Positions 1-8,981 of a stretch of 64,000 bases of DNA are shown in pieces (within the stretch, counting starts at the first letter, position 1; every line of letters begins with the position of its first letter). The notes below the pieces were generated by a model, which was given only the letters and a program-made list of their open reading frames with translations, was not told the DNA's origin and did no database searches. Both the position numbers and the translations under genes were made by a program. Source of the stretch: Achromobacter veterisilvae (GTDB lineage: Bacteria; Pseudomonadota; Gammaproteobacteria; Burkholderiales; Burkholderiaceae_B); NCBI RefSeq assembly GCF_900496975.1, contig NZ_UFQC01000013.1, positions 121,242 to 185,241 on the forward strand. Direction: 5' to 3'.

Positions 1-1
1 G

Positions 2-310
2 GCCGAGCGCGGCCAGGGCATGAGCCCGCGCGACGCCATCTTCCAGGCGTGCCTGACGCGCTTCCGCCCGATCATGATGACGACCATGGCCGCCATCTTC
101 GGCGCGCTGCCGCTGGTGCTGGCCACCGGCGCCGGCGTCGAGATGCGCCAGCCGCTAGGCATTACCATCGTGGGCGGTCTGGTCCTGAGCCAGATCCTCA
201 CGCTGTACACCACGCCCGTGGTCTATCTCTACCTGGACCGTTTCCGCCTGTGGGCCGCGCGCGGGCGCGCCCGTGGGAACGGATCGGCCGCTACCCCAGA
301 ACAAACATGA
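2..310 (+). CDS. RND multidrug efflux inner-membrane transporter, C-terminal fragment
   Basis: Only the last ~102 codons of a long gene entering from the left are present. The residues match the end of hydrophobe/amphiphile-efflux RND pumps of the MdtB/MdtC kind: a cytoplasmic stretch [20 protein letters not shown], the loop [11 protein letters not shown], then the final membrane helix ending [15 protein letters not shown]. Such proteins are proton-driven trimers of about 1,030 residues in the inner membrane that expel drugs, bile salts or metals through an outer-membrane channel. The TGA overlaps the ATG of the next gene (ATGA), which encodes that channel, so the two are translationally coupled. 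The frame is open to the window edge and the true start lies outside. Substrate range cannot be read from this piece. Confidence 0.9.
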   Translation, partial: AERGQGMSPRDAIFQACLTRFRPIMMTTMAAIFGALPLVLATGAGVEMRQPLGITIVGGLVLSQILTLYTTPVVYLYLDRFRLWAARGRARGNGSAATPEQT

Positions 311-1803
311 TGCGCAACGCCAAGTTCTTCCCGAATGCCTTCCTTCCCCGCGGCGCCGCCGCCGCGGCGCTGTGCGCGCTGCTGGGCGCCTGCGCCGTCG
401 GCCCCGACTACCAGCGGCCGGCCCTGGACGTGGGCGCGGCCTACAAGGAAGGGCAGGGCGAGGTGGAGGGCTGGAAGCCGGCCCGGCCGAGCGACGACGC
501 CGACCGCGGCGCATGGTGGCGGGTGTATGACGACGCCACGCTGGACGGCCTGGTGGAGCGCCTGAACGCCTCGAACCAGACCGTCGCCCAGGCCGAGGCC
601 AACTACCGGCAGGCGCTGGGGCTGGTGCGCGGCGCGCGCGCCGGCTTCTTCCCGACGGTGGGCGCGGGCGCCGGCCTGACGCGCTCGGGCAGCGGCGCGG
701 GCCAGAGCGGCTCGTCGTCCGCGTCGGGCGGCAATGTGTCGAACCAGTATTCGCTGACGGGCAGCGTCAGTTGGGAAGTGGACCTGTGGGGCCGGGTGCG
801 CCGCAGCGTCGAATCCTCGGAAGCCAGCGCCGCGGCCAGCCTGGCCGACCTGGGCGCCACGCGCCTGAGCGCGCAGGCCGCGCTGGTGCAGTCCTATCTA
901 CAGTTGCGGGTGCTGGACGAGCAGAAACGCCTGCTGGACGCCACGGTGGCGGCGTACGAAAAGTCCCTCCAGTTGACGCAGAACCGCTATGCCGTCGGCG
1001 TGGCGGGCCAGGCCGACGTGGCCGTGGCGCGCACGCAAGTGGAAAGCACGCGCGCGCAATCCATCGACCTGGACTGGCAGCGCGGGCAACTGGAGCACGC
1101 CATCGCCGTGCTCATGGGCCAGGCGCCGTCCCAGTTCAGCCTGCCGCCCGCGGTGTTCGCGCTGCGCCTGCCGCAGATCCCGGTGGGCCTGCCGTCCGAA
1201 CTGCTGGAACGCCGTCCCGACGTGGCGGCGGCGGAACGCCGCGCGGCGGCCGCCAATGCGCAGATCGGGGTGGCGCAGGCCGCCTGGTTCCCCAGCCTGA
1301 CGCTGTCGGCCGACGGCGGTTTCCGCAACGGCCAGTTCGCCGACCTGCTGACCGCGCCGGCCCGCTTCTGGTCGCTGGGGCCGGCGCTGGCGATGACGAT
1401 ATTCGACGGCGGCGCGCGCGAAGCCCAGGTCGAGCAGGCCCGCGCGTCCTACGACGCGCAGGCCGCCGCCTACCGCCAGGCGGCGCTGACGGGCTTGCGC
1501 GAGGTCGAGGACTACCTGATCCAACTGCGGGTCATGGAAAGCGAACAGGTCGTGCAGCGCCGCGCGCTCGAATCCGCGCGCGAGTCGCTGCGGCTGATCC
1601 AGAACCAGTACAGGGCCGGCCTGGTCGACTATCTGAGCGTGGCCGTGGTGGACGCCACGGCGCTCAGCAGCGAGCGCAATGCGCTGAGCCTGCTGGGCAA
1701 CCGCCTGACCGCCAGCGTGAACCTGATCGTGGCGCTGGGCGGCGGCTGGGAACCCCCGGCGCCCGAGGCGCAGGCGCAGGGCTCCGCGCAGGCGCAGCCT
1801 TAG
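307..1803 (+). CDS. Outer-membrane efflux lipoprotein, NodT/OprM family
   Basis: 498-residue outer-membrane factor of a tripartite RND pump. The N-terminus has a lipoprotein signal with lipobox LLGAC, then GPDYQRP, the usual start of mature NodT/OprM proteins. Two outer-membrane efflux repeats follow (about residues 90-260 and 300-480), with family motifs such as [25 protein letters not shown] and [15 protein letters not shown]. These proteins form trimeric beta-barrel/alpha-barrel channels. The ATG at 307 overlaps the stop of the upstream pump gene by four bases; longer in-frame extensions upstream lie inside the pump gene and lack a lipobox. The tail is rich in Ala, Gln and Pro. The family is certain; the substrate is unknown. 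Confidence 0.93.
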   Translation: MMRNAKFFPNAFLPRGAAAAALCALLGACAVGPDYQRPALDVGAAYKEGQGEVEGWKPARPSDDADRGAWWRVYDDATLDGLVERLNASNQTVAQAEANYRQALGLVRGARAGFFPTVGAGAGLTRSGSGAGQSGSSSASGGNVSNQYSLTGSVSWEVDLWGRVRRSVESSEASAAASLADLGATRLSAQAALVQSYLQLRVLDEQKRLLDATVAAYEKSLQLTQNRYAVGVAGQADVAVARTQVESTRAQSIDLDWQRGQLEHAIAVLMGQAPSQFSLPPAVFALRLPQIPVGLPSELLERRPDVAAAERRAAAANAQIGVAQAAWFPSLTLSADGGFRNGQFADLLTAPARFWSLGPALAMTIFDGGAREAQVEQARASYDAQAAAYRQAALTGLREVEDYLIQLRVMESEQVVQRRALESARESLRLIQNQYRAGLVDYLSVAVVDATALSSERNALSLLGNRLTASVNLIVALGGGWEPPAPEAQAQGSAQAQP

Positions 1804-1825
1804 CCTTCGCCCCGGAACGGGCGGC

Positions 1826-2599
1826 CTATTTGGTGGTGTAGCCGCCGTTGATCAGCATCGTCTGGCCCGTGATCCACCAGCCGTCCGACACCAGGAAGCG
1901 GATGAAGGGCACCACGTCCTCGATGTCGGTCAGCCCGGTCTTCGAGAACGGCGACAGGGCGGCCGCGGTCTTGTGGTACGCCACGGCATCGGCGCCTTCG
2001 GCCGGATAGAAGAAGGGCGTGTCCATGGGGCCGGGGCCCACCGCCGTCACCGAAATGCCGCGGGCGCCGAATTCCTTGGAGGCCGCGCGCGTGTAGTGTT
2101 CGACCGGCGCCTTGGTGCCGGCGTAGGCGGCGTAAAAGGGCGTATAGGCGCCCAGCAGCGAGGTCACCAGCGTGCAGATCTTGCCGTCGTCGTTGACGTG
2201 CCGGCCCGCTTCGCGCAGGAAGAAGAAGGCGGACTTGGCGTTCACGGCCGCCATCTCGTCGTACTCCGCCTCGGTGATTTCGGTGAAGGGCTTTTTCAGC
2301 ACCTTGCCGACGGTGTTGATCGCGATGTCCGGCCTGCCCACCGCGGCCACGGCGTCGGCGAACAGCCGCTCCATCGCGCCCGCCGTGCTCAGGTCGGCCT
2401 GGAGCGCCACCGCCTGCGCGCCCGCGGCCTGCACGGCCGCCACCGTGGCTTGCGCGTCTTCCCGGGAGCCGGGGCTGTTGTAGTGGATCGCCACCGCGCG
2501 GGCGCCTTGCTGCGCGAGATCCCGCGCGATCAGGCCGCCCAGGTTTTTCGCGCCGCCCGCGATGATGACCGTTTTGCCTTTGATGCCATGGTCCGCCAT
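1826..2599 (-). CDS. SDR family oxidoreductase
   Basis: 257-residue short-chain dehydrogenase/reductase. Visible are the nucleotide-binding glycine motif (IIAGGAKNLGG, residues 12-22), the central INTVG variant of NNAG, and a catalytic Ser near residue 147 with Tyr159-xxx-Lys163 (YAGTK). The C-terminus INGGYTTK is usual for 3-oxoacyl-reductase-like SDRs. The Ala-His-Tyr region after strand 2 suggests NADP(H), which is an inference. The start at MADHG is preferred over an upstream ATG because GGAG lies seven bases before it. It is divergent from a LysR gene, with an inverted repeat between them, so LysR control is likely. The substrate is unknown. Confidence 0.9.
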   Translation of the reverse strand: MADHGIKGKTVIIAGGAKNLGGLIARDLAQQGARAVAIHYNSPGSREDAQATVAAVQAAGAQAVALQADLSTAGAMERLFADAVAAVGRPDIAINTVGKVLKKPFTEITEAEYDEMAAVNAKSAFFFLREAGRHVNDDGKICTLVTSLLGAYTPFYAAYAGTKAPVEHYTRAASKEFGARGISVTAVGPGPMDTPFFYPAEGADAVAYHKTAAALSPFSKTGLTDIEDVVPFIRFLVSDGWWITGQTMLINGGYTTK

Positions 2600-2650
2600 G
2601 TCCGTCTCCGCTGTCCGGCCCGCCCGATGCAAGCCCTCTGCGGACGATGA

Positions 2651-2695
2651 TATATTCCAGAAAATCAGGATAAAACCGATAATCCTGGTATATCT
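2651..2695. promoter_or_regulatory. Candidate LysR operator between SDR and LysR genes
   Basis: AT-rich imperfect inverted repeat in an otherwise GC-rich divergent intergenic region. TATATTCCAG (2651-2660) faces CTGGTATATC (2686-2695), and inside them CAGGAT (2666-2671) faces ATCCTG (2682-2687). Position and dyad symmetry fit a LysR-type site controlling both genes. No binding data; inference only. Confidence 0.5.
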
Positions 2696-2751
2696 ATCCA
2701 GAAATAACGAACAATAAAATGCGCGGTCCAGCCCGCGCCGGAGCGCCGCCC

Positions 2752-3657
2752 ATGGATCGCATCGACCTGTTCCGGGTCTACGCCCGCGTCGTCGAGTGCG
2801 CGAATTTTTCCCGCGCCGCGGACACGCTGGCGCTGCCGCGCTCGACGGTGTCCGCCGCCGTCCAGGAGCTTGAGGGGCGGCTGGGCGCGAGGCTGCTGAA
2901 CCGCACCACGCGCCAGGTCGCGCCCACGCAGGAAGGCGCGGCGTTCTATGAGCGCTGCCTGCGCCTGATCGCCGACATGGAAGAGGCCGAGAATCTCTTC
3001 CGCCACGCCGCGGGCGGGCCCAGCGGCACCTTGCGCGTCGACGTGCCGGGGCGCGTGGGCCGCCTGATCGTCGCGCCGGCGCTGCCGGATTTCCTGGAGG
3101 CGTATCCGCAGATCGACATCGCGCTCGGCGTCACCGACCGCGCCGTCAATCTGATCGAGGAAGGGGTGGACTGCGTGCTGCGGGTGGGCGCCTTGCCGGA
3201 CTCCGGTCTGGTGGCGCGTCCCATCGGCATGTTGCCGCTGATAAACGTCGCCAGCCCGTCCTATCTGGCCCGCCACGGCGTGCCGGCAGCGCCGGCGGAC
3301 CTGGCGCGGCACAACTGCGTGAACTATGCCTCGCCCACTACCGGACGGCCGGCGCCCTGGGAATGGCAGGAAGGCGGCGCGACGCGCAGCCAGCCGCTGC
3401 GCGGCCGCGTCACGGTCAATAACGCGGAGGCCTACATCGCATGCTGCGTGGCCGGGCTGGGCCTGATCCAGATCCCGGCCTACGACGTGCAGGCGCAGAT
3501 CGCCGCCGGAGAACTGGTGGAAGTCATGCCCGACCATCGGCCCGGGCCCATGCCCATGACCTTGCTCTATCCGCAGCGGCGGCCGCCTTCGCGCCGCGTG
3601 CGGGTGTTCGCCGACTGGCTGGAAGCGCTGCTGAAGCCGGCCTGCGGGCTGCGCTGA
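2752..3657 (+). CDS. LysR family transcriptional regulator
   Basis: 301 residues. An N-terminal winged helix-turn-helix (about residues 1-60: MDRIDLFRVYARVVECANFS through LGARLLNRTTRQVAPT) is followed by a periplasmic-binding-like effector domain (about 90-295). It belongs to the large CrgA-like LysR branch, which often sits beside and represses or activates an SDR or oxidoreductase gene. The start at 2752 has GGAG eight bases upstream; an ATG 33 bases earlier lacks a site. The gene is divergent from the SDR, so that gene is its most likely target. The effector is unknown. Confidence 0.92.
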   Translation: MDRIDLFRVYARVVECANFSRAADTLALPRSTVSAAVQELEGRLGARLLNRTTRQVAPTQEGAAFYERCLRLIADMEEAENLFRHAAGGPSGTLRVDVPGRVGRLIVAPALPDFLEAYPQIDIALGVTDRAVNLIEEGVDCVLRVGALPDSGLVARPIGMLPLINVASPSYLARHGVPAAPADLARHNCVNYASPTTGRPAPWEWQEGGATRSQPLRGRVTVNNAEAYIACCVAGLGLIQIPAYDVQAQIAAGELVEVMPDHRPGPMPMTLLYPQRRPPSRRVRVFADWLEALLKPACGLR

Positions 3658-3711
3658 GCCCGCGCCGGCTGGGCCGGCCTTGAGGTTTGGCCATCCATCG
3701 CTTAACATCGC

Positions 3712-3731
3712 AAATGGTTCTTATTTATATT
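3712..3731 (+). promoter_or_regulatory. Fur-box-like site upstream of the iron sigma gene
   Basis: AAATGGTTCTTATTTATATT resembles betaproteobacterial Fur boxes of the form AAATGATTCTCATTTGTATT. It stands about 36 bases before the sigma-factor start in a short AT-rich island. It also argues against the longer sigma reading frame that begins at 3680, since the site would then be inside the gene. Confidence 0.6.
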
Positions 3732-3766
3732 TAGCATATGCGTCCGCAATGCCGGGGTGGTGGGCA

Positions 3767-4270
3767 GTGACTGAGCAATCCTCTTCTTCGATCGTCGAAA
3801 CGCTGTACTCCGACCATCACGGATGGCTGCAGGGGTGGCTGCGCCGCAAGCTGGGCAATGCTTCCGAGGCCGCGGACCTGGCGCACGACACCTTCGTGCG
3901 GATCCTGGGCAGGCGCCAGCGCGATGCCATCCACGAACCGCGGGCCTATCTCGCGACCATCGCCAACGGGCTGGTCGTGAGCCATTGGCGGCGCCGGACA
4001 CTGGAACAGGCATGGCTCGACGCGCTGAGCGCGCAGCCCGAGCCGCTGGCGCCGTCGCCCGAAGAGAGCGCGCTCATTCTCGAAACGCTGGAAGAGATCG
4101 CCCGCCTGATCGACGGATTGCCCGACCGGGTCCGAGAGATATTCCTGTATTCGCAAATCGAGGGCTACACCTATCCGCAGATCGCGGAGAAGCTCGCGCT
4201 CAGCGTGAACGTCGTGCAGAAGGCGATGACGCGCGCCGTGGCGCACTGCTACAAGGCGCTCTATGCATAG
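3767..4270 (+). CDS. FecI-type ECF RNA polymerase sigma factor
   Basis: About 167-residue extracytoplasmic-function sigma factor. Region 2 is visible (DHHGWLQGWLRRKLGNASEAADLAHDTFVRIL, quoted in part: SEAADLAHDTFVRIL), as is region 4 (EGYTYPQIAEKLALSVNVVQ). It should direct RNA polymerase to the receptor operon when the cognate siderophore is sensed at the cell surface. GTG at 3767 is chosen because a G-rich stretch (GGGGTGG) precedes it and the Fur-like site lies upstream. ATG at 3749 would add six residues; the open frame from 3680 would swallow the Fur-like site. The next gene encodes the matching FecR regulator, 21 bases downstream. Confidence 0.9.
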   Translation: MTEQSSSSIVETLYSDHHGWLQGWLRRKLGNASEAADLAHDTFVRILGRRQRDAIHEPRAYLATIANGLVVSHWRRRTLEQAWLDALSAQPEPLAPSPEESALILETLEEIARLIDGLPDRVREIFLYSQIEGYTYPQIAEKLALSVNVVQKAMTRAVAHCYKALYA

Positions 4271-4291
4271 GGCCGCGGGCGGCTGCGCGTC

Positions 4292-5338
4292 GTGAGCGCC
4301 ACCTCCCTCCGGCCGCGGGACGGATCGCCCGCGGCCGAGCTTCCCGTTCCCGAAGACGTGGTGGACGCCGCCATCCAGTGGTATGTGCTGCTGGCGTCCG
4401 GCACGGCGACCGCGCAGGACCACGCGGCGTTCGCGCGCTGGCGCGCGGAAAGTCCCGCGCATGCCGCGGCGTGGTCGCGGTTCGAGGTCATGGGAGGCCG
4501 GCTGCGGGGCGGCGCAGCGCGCCTGGCGCCGGCGGCAACGCACGCCGCCTTGACGAAAGCCGCCTCCACCTCCGGCCGGCGGCGCGCGCTCAAGACGCTG
4601 GCATGGGCCGGCCTGGGAGGCTCGGCGTTCTATCTCGCGCAAGCGCAGTTGCCCTGGCGCGGCCAGCTTGCCGGCGCGCTGGCCGACCTGCGCACCGGCA
4701 CGGGCGAACGCCGCAGCCTGGTCCTGGAAGACGGAACGCACCTGCAATTGAACACCGCGACGGCGGTCGACCTGCGGTTCAGCGGCAGCGAGCGGCGCAT
4801 CGTGCTGCGCGAAGGGGAGATCCTGGTCGCCACCGCGGCCGATGCCCTGGGCCGTCCGCTGGTGGTCGAGAGCCCGGCGGGCACGCTGGTGCCGCTGGGC
4901 ACGCGCTTCACCGTGCGCCATGTCGCCGACGAGGCGGATTGCAGTCCGACACGGCTGGCGGTCATCGAGGGCGCCGTCCGCATCTACGCGGATGGCCGGC
5001 CCGACGGCGAGACCGCGCTGGTGATGGCGGGACAGCAGGCGCGGTTCACGCGCAAGCGCATCCACGCGCCCGCCCCGCTGGACGAGGCCGGCCATAGCTG
5101 GGTCGACGGCACGTTCAGCGCCGAGGGCATGCGGCTGGCGGATTTGCTGGCCGACCTGGGCCGCTACCGGCCGGGAAGGCTGCGTTGCGCGCCCGGCGTG
5201 GCGGACCTCCGCATCACCGGCGCCTGGCCGCTGGACGGCCCGGACGCCACGGACCGCATTCTGGACGCGCTGGAGCGCAGGCTGCCGGTGCGCGTCAGCC
5301 GCTATACGCGCTATTGGGTCACTGTCGGGCCGCGATGA
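4292..5338 (+). CDS. FecR family anti-sigma/sigma regulator
   Basis: 348 residues with GTG start. Order: N-terminal DUF4880 domain (about 20-65, with WYVLLASGTATAQDHAAFARW), a membrane helix around residues 95-115 (LAWAGLGGSAFYLA), then a periplasmic FecR domain (about 125-225, LRTGTGERRSLVLEDGTHLQ) and a C-terminal region that usually meets the receptor's STN domain. FecR proteins carry the signal from a loaded TonB-dependent receptor across the inner membrane to FecI. The position between sigma and receptor genes is standard. An internal CxC pair or protease site cannot be judged from sequence alone. Confidence 0.92.
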   Translation: MSATSLRPRDGSPAAELPVPEDVVDAAIQWYVLLASGTATAQDHAAFARWRAESPAHAAAWSRFEVMGGRLRGGAARLAPAATHAALTKAASTSGRRRALKTLAWAGLGGSAFYLAQAQLPWRGQLAGALADLRTGTGERRSLVLEDGTHLQLNTATAVDLRFSGSERRIVLREGEILVATAADALGRPLVVESPAGTLVPLGTRFTVRHVADEADCSPTRLAVIEGAVRIYADGRPDGETALVMAGQQARFTRKRIHAPAPLDEAGHSWVDGTFSAEGMRLADLLADLGRYRPGRLRCAPGVADLRITGAWPLDGPDATDRILDALERRLPVRVSRYTRYWVTVGPR

Positions 5339-5491
5339 GCGGCGATGCTGGGCCTAAACATTCAGTAACAAAATAAGCGGCAGGTTTTGCGGTCTGCTGC
5401 GGCCTCCTCTGTAGAAGCCGCGCCTGACTGCGCCTCGTACGGGATGTTCCGCGGTGCTTCTGACCATCAACAAGCATCAAGGAATCCGTAT

Positions 5492-7933
5492 ATGGCTCTG
5501 GGTCACGCCTCGCCGCCGCCTCTCGTTCCGTTCGTGCCCGTCCTGCTGTCCGCCGTCATGGGCCTCGCGGGCATCGCCACGCCCGCGCCCGTCCGGGCGC
5601 AGGACACGGAGACCTCGGCGGGAGCGCTGCGGCGTTTCGACATTCCGGCCGGCACGCTCGACCAGGCGCTGAGCCGCTACGGGCGCCAGGCCGGGGTGTC
5701 GATTTCCGTCAACGCCAGCCTGACCGCGGGCCTGCGCAGCGCCGGCCTGAGCGGCAGCCACACCGCGGCCGAGGCGCTGGACCTGCTGCTGGCCGGAACG
5801 GGCCTGCAGGCCGAGCGCGAGGGGCGGGGCGAATACACGCTGCGCCGCATACCGGATGCGCCGAGATCGGAAGGAGGCGTCGCCGCGCTGCCGGCCATTA
5901 CCGTGACGGGCCGCGCAGCGGGCGAGCTGCCGCCGGCCTACGCCGGCGGCCAGGTGGCCACCGGCGGGCGCGTGGGGCTGCTGGGCGAGAAGGACTTCAT
6001 GGAAACGCCTTTCAGCACCATCGTCTACACCGAAGACTACATCCAGGACATCCAGGCCCAGGACGTCTACCGCGTGATCGGCCTGACCGACCCCGCCGTC
6101 TATCTCAACGGCAGCACCGGGATGATCACCGAATACTTCAACCTGCGCGGCTTCGGCGTTTCGGCGAACGACATCGCCTACAACGGGCTCTACGGCATGA
6201 TTCCGTACTACCGCGCGACGGCCGAACTGGCCGAGCGCATCGAAGTCCTCAAAGGGCCTTCCGCCCTGTTGAACGGCATGCCGCCGGGCGGCTCGGTCGG
6301 AGGCAGCATCAACGTCGTGCCCAAGCGGGCCGGCGACAAGCCGCTGGCGCGCGTCACCGGCACCTATGCGTCGGATTCGCAATTCGGCGTGCACGTCGAC
6401 GTGGGGCAACGCTTCGGCGACGAGAAGCTGTTCGGCATCCGCTTCAACGGCGTCTACCGCGACGGCGATACCGGCGTCGAGGACCAGTCGAAGCGCACCA
6501 AGCTTGCCGCGCTGGGCATGGACTGGAGAACCCGGCGCGTCAGGCTGTCCGCCGATTTCTACACCAGCGAAGACCACCTGAACGGCCTGAACCGCGGCGT
6601 CTCCCTCGCGCCCGGCGTGGGCGTGCCCAAGCCGCCCAAGCCCGACACCCTGCTGGCCCCCGACTGGACCTTCACCAATACCAAGGACGACGCCATCATG
6701 CTGCGCGGCGAGGTGGACATCGCCGACAACCTCACCGCCTACGCCGCCTGGGGGAACAGCGAAACCGATTTCCAGTCGCTGGCGTCCTCGACCAACACGA
6801 TCTTCAACGACCGCGGCGACTACCGCAACAACGTCTCTTTCCAGCGCATCCAGATCGCCAAGAACTCCGCGGAAATCGGCACGCGGGCGCGTTTCAGGAC
6901 GCTGGGCGTGGGCCACGAACTGGCCCTGACCGGCACCTACTATCAGCACGACTACAAATTCGGTTTCCAGCGCAACATGCTTGCGAAGGACTGGATCACC
7001 AACATCTATGACCCGGTCTGGGGCCCGGGCGTGGACACCAGCTTCCGGCATGCCACGCTGCCCAAGACGGCCGAACTGCGCACTACCAGCTACGGTATCG
7101 CCGACACCCTGTCGTTTGCCGGCGACCGCGTCCTGTTCACCGCGGGCGTGCGGCGCCAGAACGTGGTCAGCGACACTTTCGATCCCGCGACCGGCGAGCG
7201 GACCGCGCGCTACGATGCCGGCGCCAACACGCCCGCGTTCGCGCTGCTCGTCAAGGCCACGGACCGGCTCTCGCTCTACGGCAACTACATCGAGGGCCTG
7301 AGCCAGGGCGCGACCGCGCCCGTCACCGCGGTCAACGCGGGCCAGGTCTTCCCGCCCTACAAGACCAAGCAGCGCGAAGTCGGCGTCAAGGTCGACCTGG
7401 GCAGCTTCGCCGGCACCGTCAGCGCATTCCAGATCGAGCGGCCCAGCGCCTATACGGATCCGTTCACCAACGTGTACTCGTTCGGTGGAGAGCAGCGCAA
7501 CCGGGGGCTGGAATTCGGTTTCTTCGGGGAGGTCACGCCCGACCTGCGGCTGCTGGGCGGCATTTCCTATACGCAGGCCAAGCTGACCAAAACGGCCGGG
7601 GGCGTCAACCAGGGGCGCACGGCCACCGGCGTGCCCGCGTGGCAGGGCAAGCTGGGCGTGGAGTGGGACGTGCCCGTGCTGCAGGGCCTGACGCTCACCG
7701 GCAACGTCGTCTCGATGTCCAAGCAATACGTGAGCGCCGACAACGCGCTGTCGGTGCCGGGGCGCACCGTCTACGACGTCGGCGCGCGGTATCGCGCGAC
7801 GGTCGCCGACCATCCGGTCACGCTGCGGGCCAACGTGCTGAACCTCACCAACAAGGCGTACTGGGCCGGCGGCCTCGGCAACGGCCTGGGCGCGCCGCGC
7901 ACATTCCTTCTGTCCGCCAGCGTCGAATTCTGA
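5492..7933 (+). CDS. TonB-dependent siderophore receptor with STN signalling domain
   Basis: 813 residues. A signal peptide (1 to ~37, ending PVRAQ) is followed by an STN domain (about 45-118), which marks a transducer that signals through FecR. A TonB-box-like segment lies near residue 133 (PAITVTG), then a plug domain with RIEVLKGPSALLNGMPPGG and GGSINVVPKRA, then a 22-strand barrel ending SVEF with the terminal aromatic typical of outer-membrane proteins. It resembles hydroxamate/pyoverdine-type receptors (FhuA/FpvA group); the actual ligand is unknown. The ATG at 5492 has AAGGA eight bases upstream; the frame extends further up without a good start. Confidence 0.93.
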   Translation: MALGHASPPPLVPFVPVLLSAVMGLAGIATPAPVRAQDTETSAGALRRFDIPAGTLDQALSRYGRQAGVSISVNASLTAGLRSAGLSGSHTAAEALDLLLAGTGLQAEREGRGEYTLRRIPDAPRSEGGVAALPAITVTGRAAGELPPAYAGGQVATGGRVGLLGEKDFMETPFSTIVYTEDYIQDIQAQDVYRVIGLTDPAVYLNGSTGMITEYFNLRGFGVSANDIAYNGLYGMIPYYRATAELAERIEVLKGPSALLNGMPPGGSVGGSINVVPKRAGDKPLARVTGTYASDSQFGVHVDVGQRFGDEKLFGIRFNGVYRDGDTGVEDQSKRTKLAALGMDWRTRRVRLSADFYTSEDHLNGLNRGVSLAPGVGVPKPPKPDTLLAPDWTFTNTKDDAIMLRGEVDIADNLTAYAAWGNSETDFQSLASSTNTIFNDRGDYRNNVSFQRIQIAKNSAEIGTRARFRTLGVGHELALTGTYYQHDYKFGFQRNMLAKDWITNIYDPVWGPGVDTSFRHATLPKTAELRTTSYGIADTLSFAGDRVLFTAGVRRQNVVSDTFDPATGERTARYDAGANTPAFALLVKATDRLSLYGNYIEGLSQGATAPVTAVNAGQVFPPYKTKQREVGVKVDLGSFAGTVSAFQIERPSAYTDPFTNVYSFGGEQRNRGLEFGFFGEVTPDLRLLGGISYTQAKLTKTAGGVNQGRTATGVPAWQGKLGVEWDVPVLQGLTLTGNVVSMSKQYVSADNALSVPGRTVYDVGARYRATVADHPVTLRANVLNLTNKAYWAGGLGNGLGAPRTFLLSASVEF

Positions 7934-7958
7934 TCCTTTCCCCTGTCTGGAGACTTGA

Positions 7959-8687
7959 ATGAAGAAAATCCTCACCCTGATCGCCGCCACCCTCGGCCTG
8001 GCCGCGACGGCCCAGGCGCACCAGGCCTGGCTGGAACAGGCCGACGGCAAGGCCGCGGTGCTGCGCTTCGGCGAGTTCGCGGAGAACCTGCGCGAAACCT
8101 CTCCCGGCCTGCTGGACCATTTCGGCAAACCGGCGGCAACCCTGATCTCGGCCAAGGGCGAATCGCCGCTGACCGTCACCAAGGCCGCCAACGGCTTCGT
8201 GCTGTCCGCCGGCGCGGGCCAGGGCCAGAGCATCGCCGTCGAGGATGCCGTCTTCCCGCTGCGCACCTTCAAGCAGGGCGACAAGGAAATCACCAGTTGG
8301 GTCTGGCCGGCCGCCCGCTATGTCACCAGCTTCGCCGCTCAGCAGCCGAAGCTCGCCCTGGACGTGGTCCCGACGGGCGCGGCCGGGGAATTCCAGGTCC
8401 TGCTGAAGGGCCAGCCGCTGCCGAAGGCCAAGGTTGCCGTCGCCGTGCAGTCCGGCTGGGGCAAGGAAGCGCATTCGGACGAACAGGGCAAGGTCCGCTT
8501 CGACCTGCCGTGGAAGGGGCAGTACGTCATCGAGGCCAGCCACATCGACCGCAATCCCGGCGAGCGCGCGGGCGCCTCCGGCACCGAGAAGTACGACGGC
8601 ATCAACTACGTGACCACGCTGAGCTTCGTCAAGGCCGACGGCGCGGCCCCGTTCCCCGCGGGCCCGGCCGCCGCGCCCGCCAAGTAA
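7959..8687 (+). CDS. DUF4198-type periplasmic protein of iron operon
   Basis: 242 residues with a clear signal peptide (MKKILTLIAATLGLAATAQA) and mature start HQAWLEQ. The rest resembles DUF4198 proteins, which have an Ig-like fold and are common next to TonB receptors and metal importers (the nickel component NikM is related). Histidine directly after the cleavage site and an acidic middle could bind metal, but that is a guess. It is 25 bases after the receptor gene and in the same operon. The C-terminus ends in an Ala/Pro-rich tail (AAPFPAGPAAAPAK). Confidence 0.75.
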   Translation: MKKILTLIAATLGLAATAQAHQAWLEQADGKAAVLRFGEFAENLRETSPGLLDHFGKPAATLISAKGESPLTVTKAANGFVLSAGAGQGQSIAVEDAVFPLRTFKQGDKEITSWVWPAARYVTSFAAQQPKLALDVVPTGAAGEFQVLLKGQPLPKAKVAVAVQSGWGKEAHSDEQGKVRFDLPWKGQYVIEASHIDRNPGERAGASGTEKYDGINYVTTLSFVKADGAAPFPAGPAAAPAK

Positions 8688-8699
8688 GAGGCCGCGCGC

Positions 8700-8969
8700 G
8701 TGACCGGCCGCCGCCCGATTCCCTTTCCCCTTGTCTCCCGGATCGCGGCGGCCCTGTTCGGCGGGTACGCCCTCGCGGCGCTGGCCTCCGTCGCCGCGCT
8801 GGCGCTGCCGCTGGCGCGCACCGAAGCCGTCTTCACCGGCATGATGGCGAGCTTCCTCTTGTACGCGGGCGCGGTGGTGTGGGTGTTCGCGGTGCGCTCG
8901 GCGCGGCGCGCGTGGACGGGGCTGGCGGTGGCGGCGATCCCGCTGCTCGCGGCGGCCTGGCTTGCCTGA
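8700..8969 (+). CDS. Small membrane protein, DUF3649-like
   Basis: 89 residues with GTG start, 12 bases after the preceding stop. Three predicted membrane helices (about 12-36, 44-65, 72-88) and a basic N-terminus. This is the usual size and form of DUF3649 proteins annotated as iron-uptake accessory proteins, normally placed just before a PepSY membrane protein as here. Its biochemical role is not known. The two-gene unit with the next gene probably works at the inner membrane in ferric-siderophore reduction or release, inferred from context. Confidence 0.7.
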   Translation: MTGRRPIPFPLVSRIAAALFGGYALAALASVAALALPLARTEAVFTGMMASFLLYAGAVVWVFAVRSARRAWTGLAVAAIPLLAAAWLA

Positions 8970-8981
8970 GGGCGCTTCGCG

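Noticed and set aside
3664..3678. GCCGGC-TGG-GCCGGC hairpin after the LysR gene as a terminator
   Set aside because: The stem is perfect but has no U-tract and such GC dyads are frequent here; not enough to call.
3680..3766. N-terminal extension of the FecI-type sigma factor from 3680
   Set aside because: It would place the Fur-like site inside the gene and adds residues unlike any sigma region.
5477..8293. 938-codon open frame opposite the TonB receptor, and similar long antisense frames throughout
   Set aside because: High GC makes long antisense frames common; they show Arg/Gly/Ala/His-rich translations without motifs and overlap well-supported genes.
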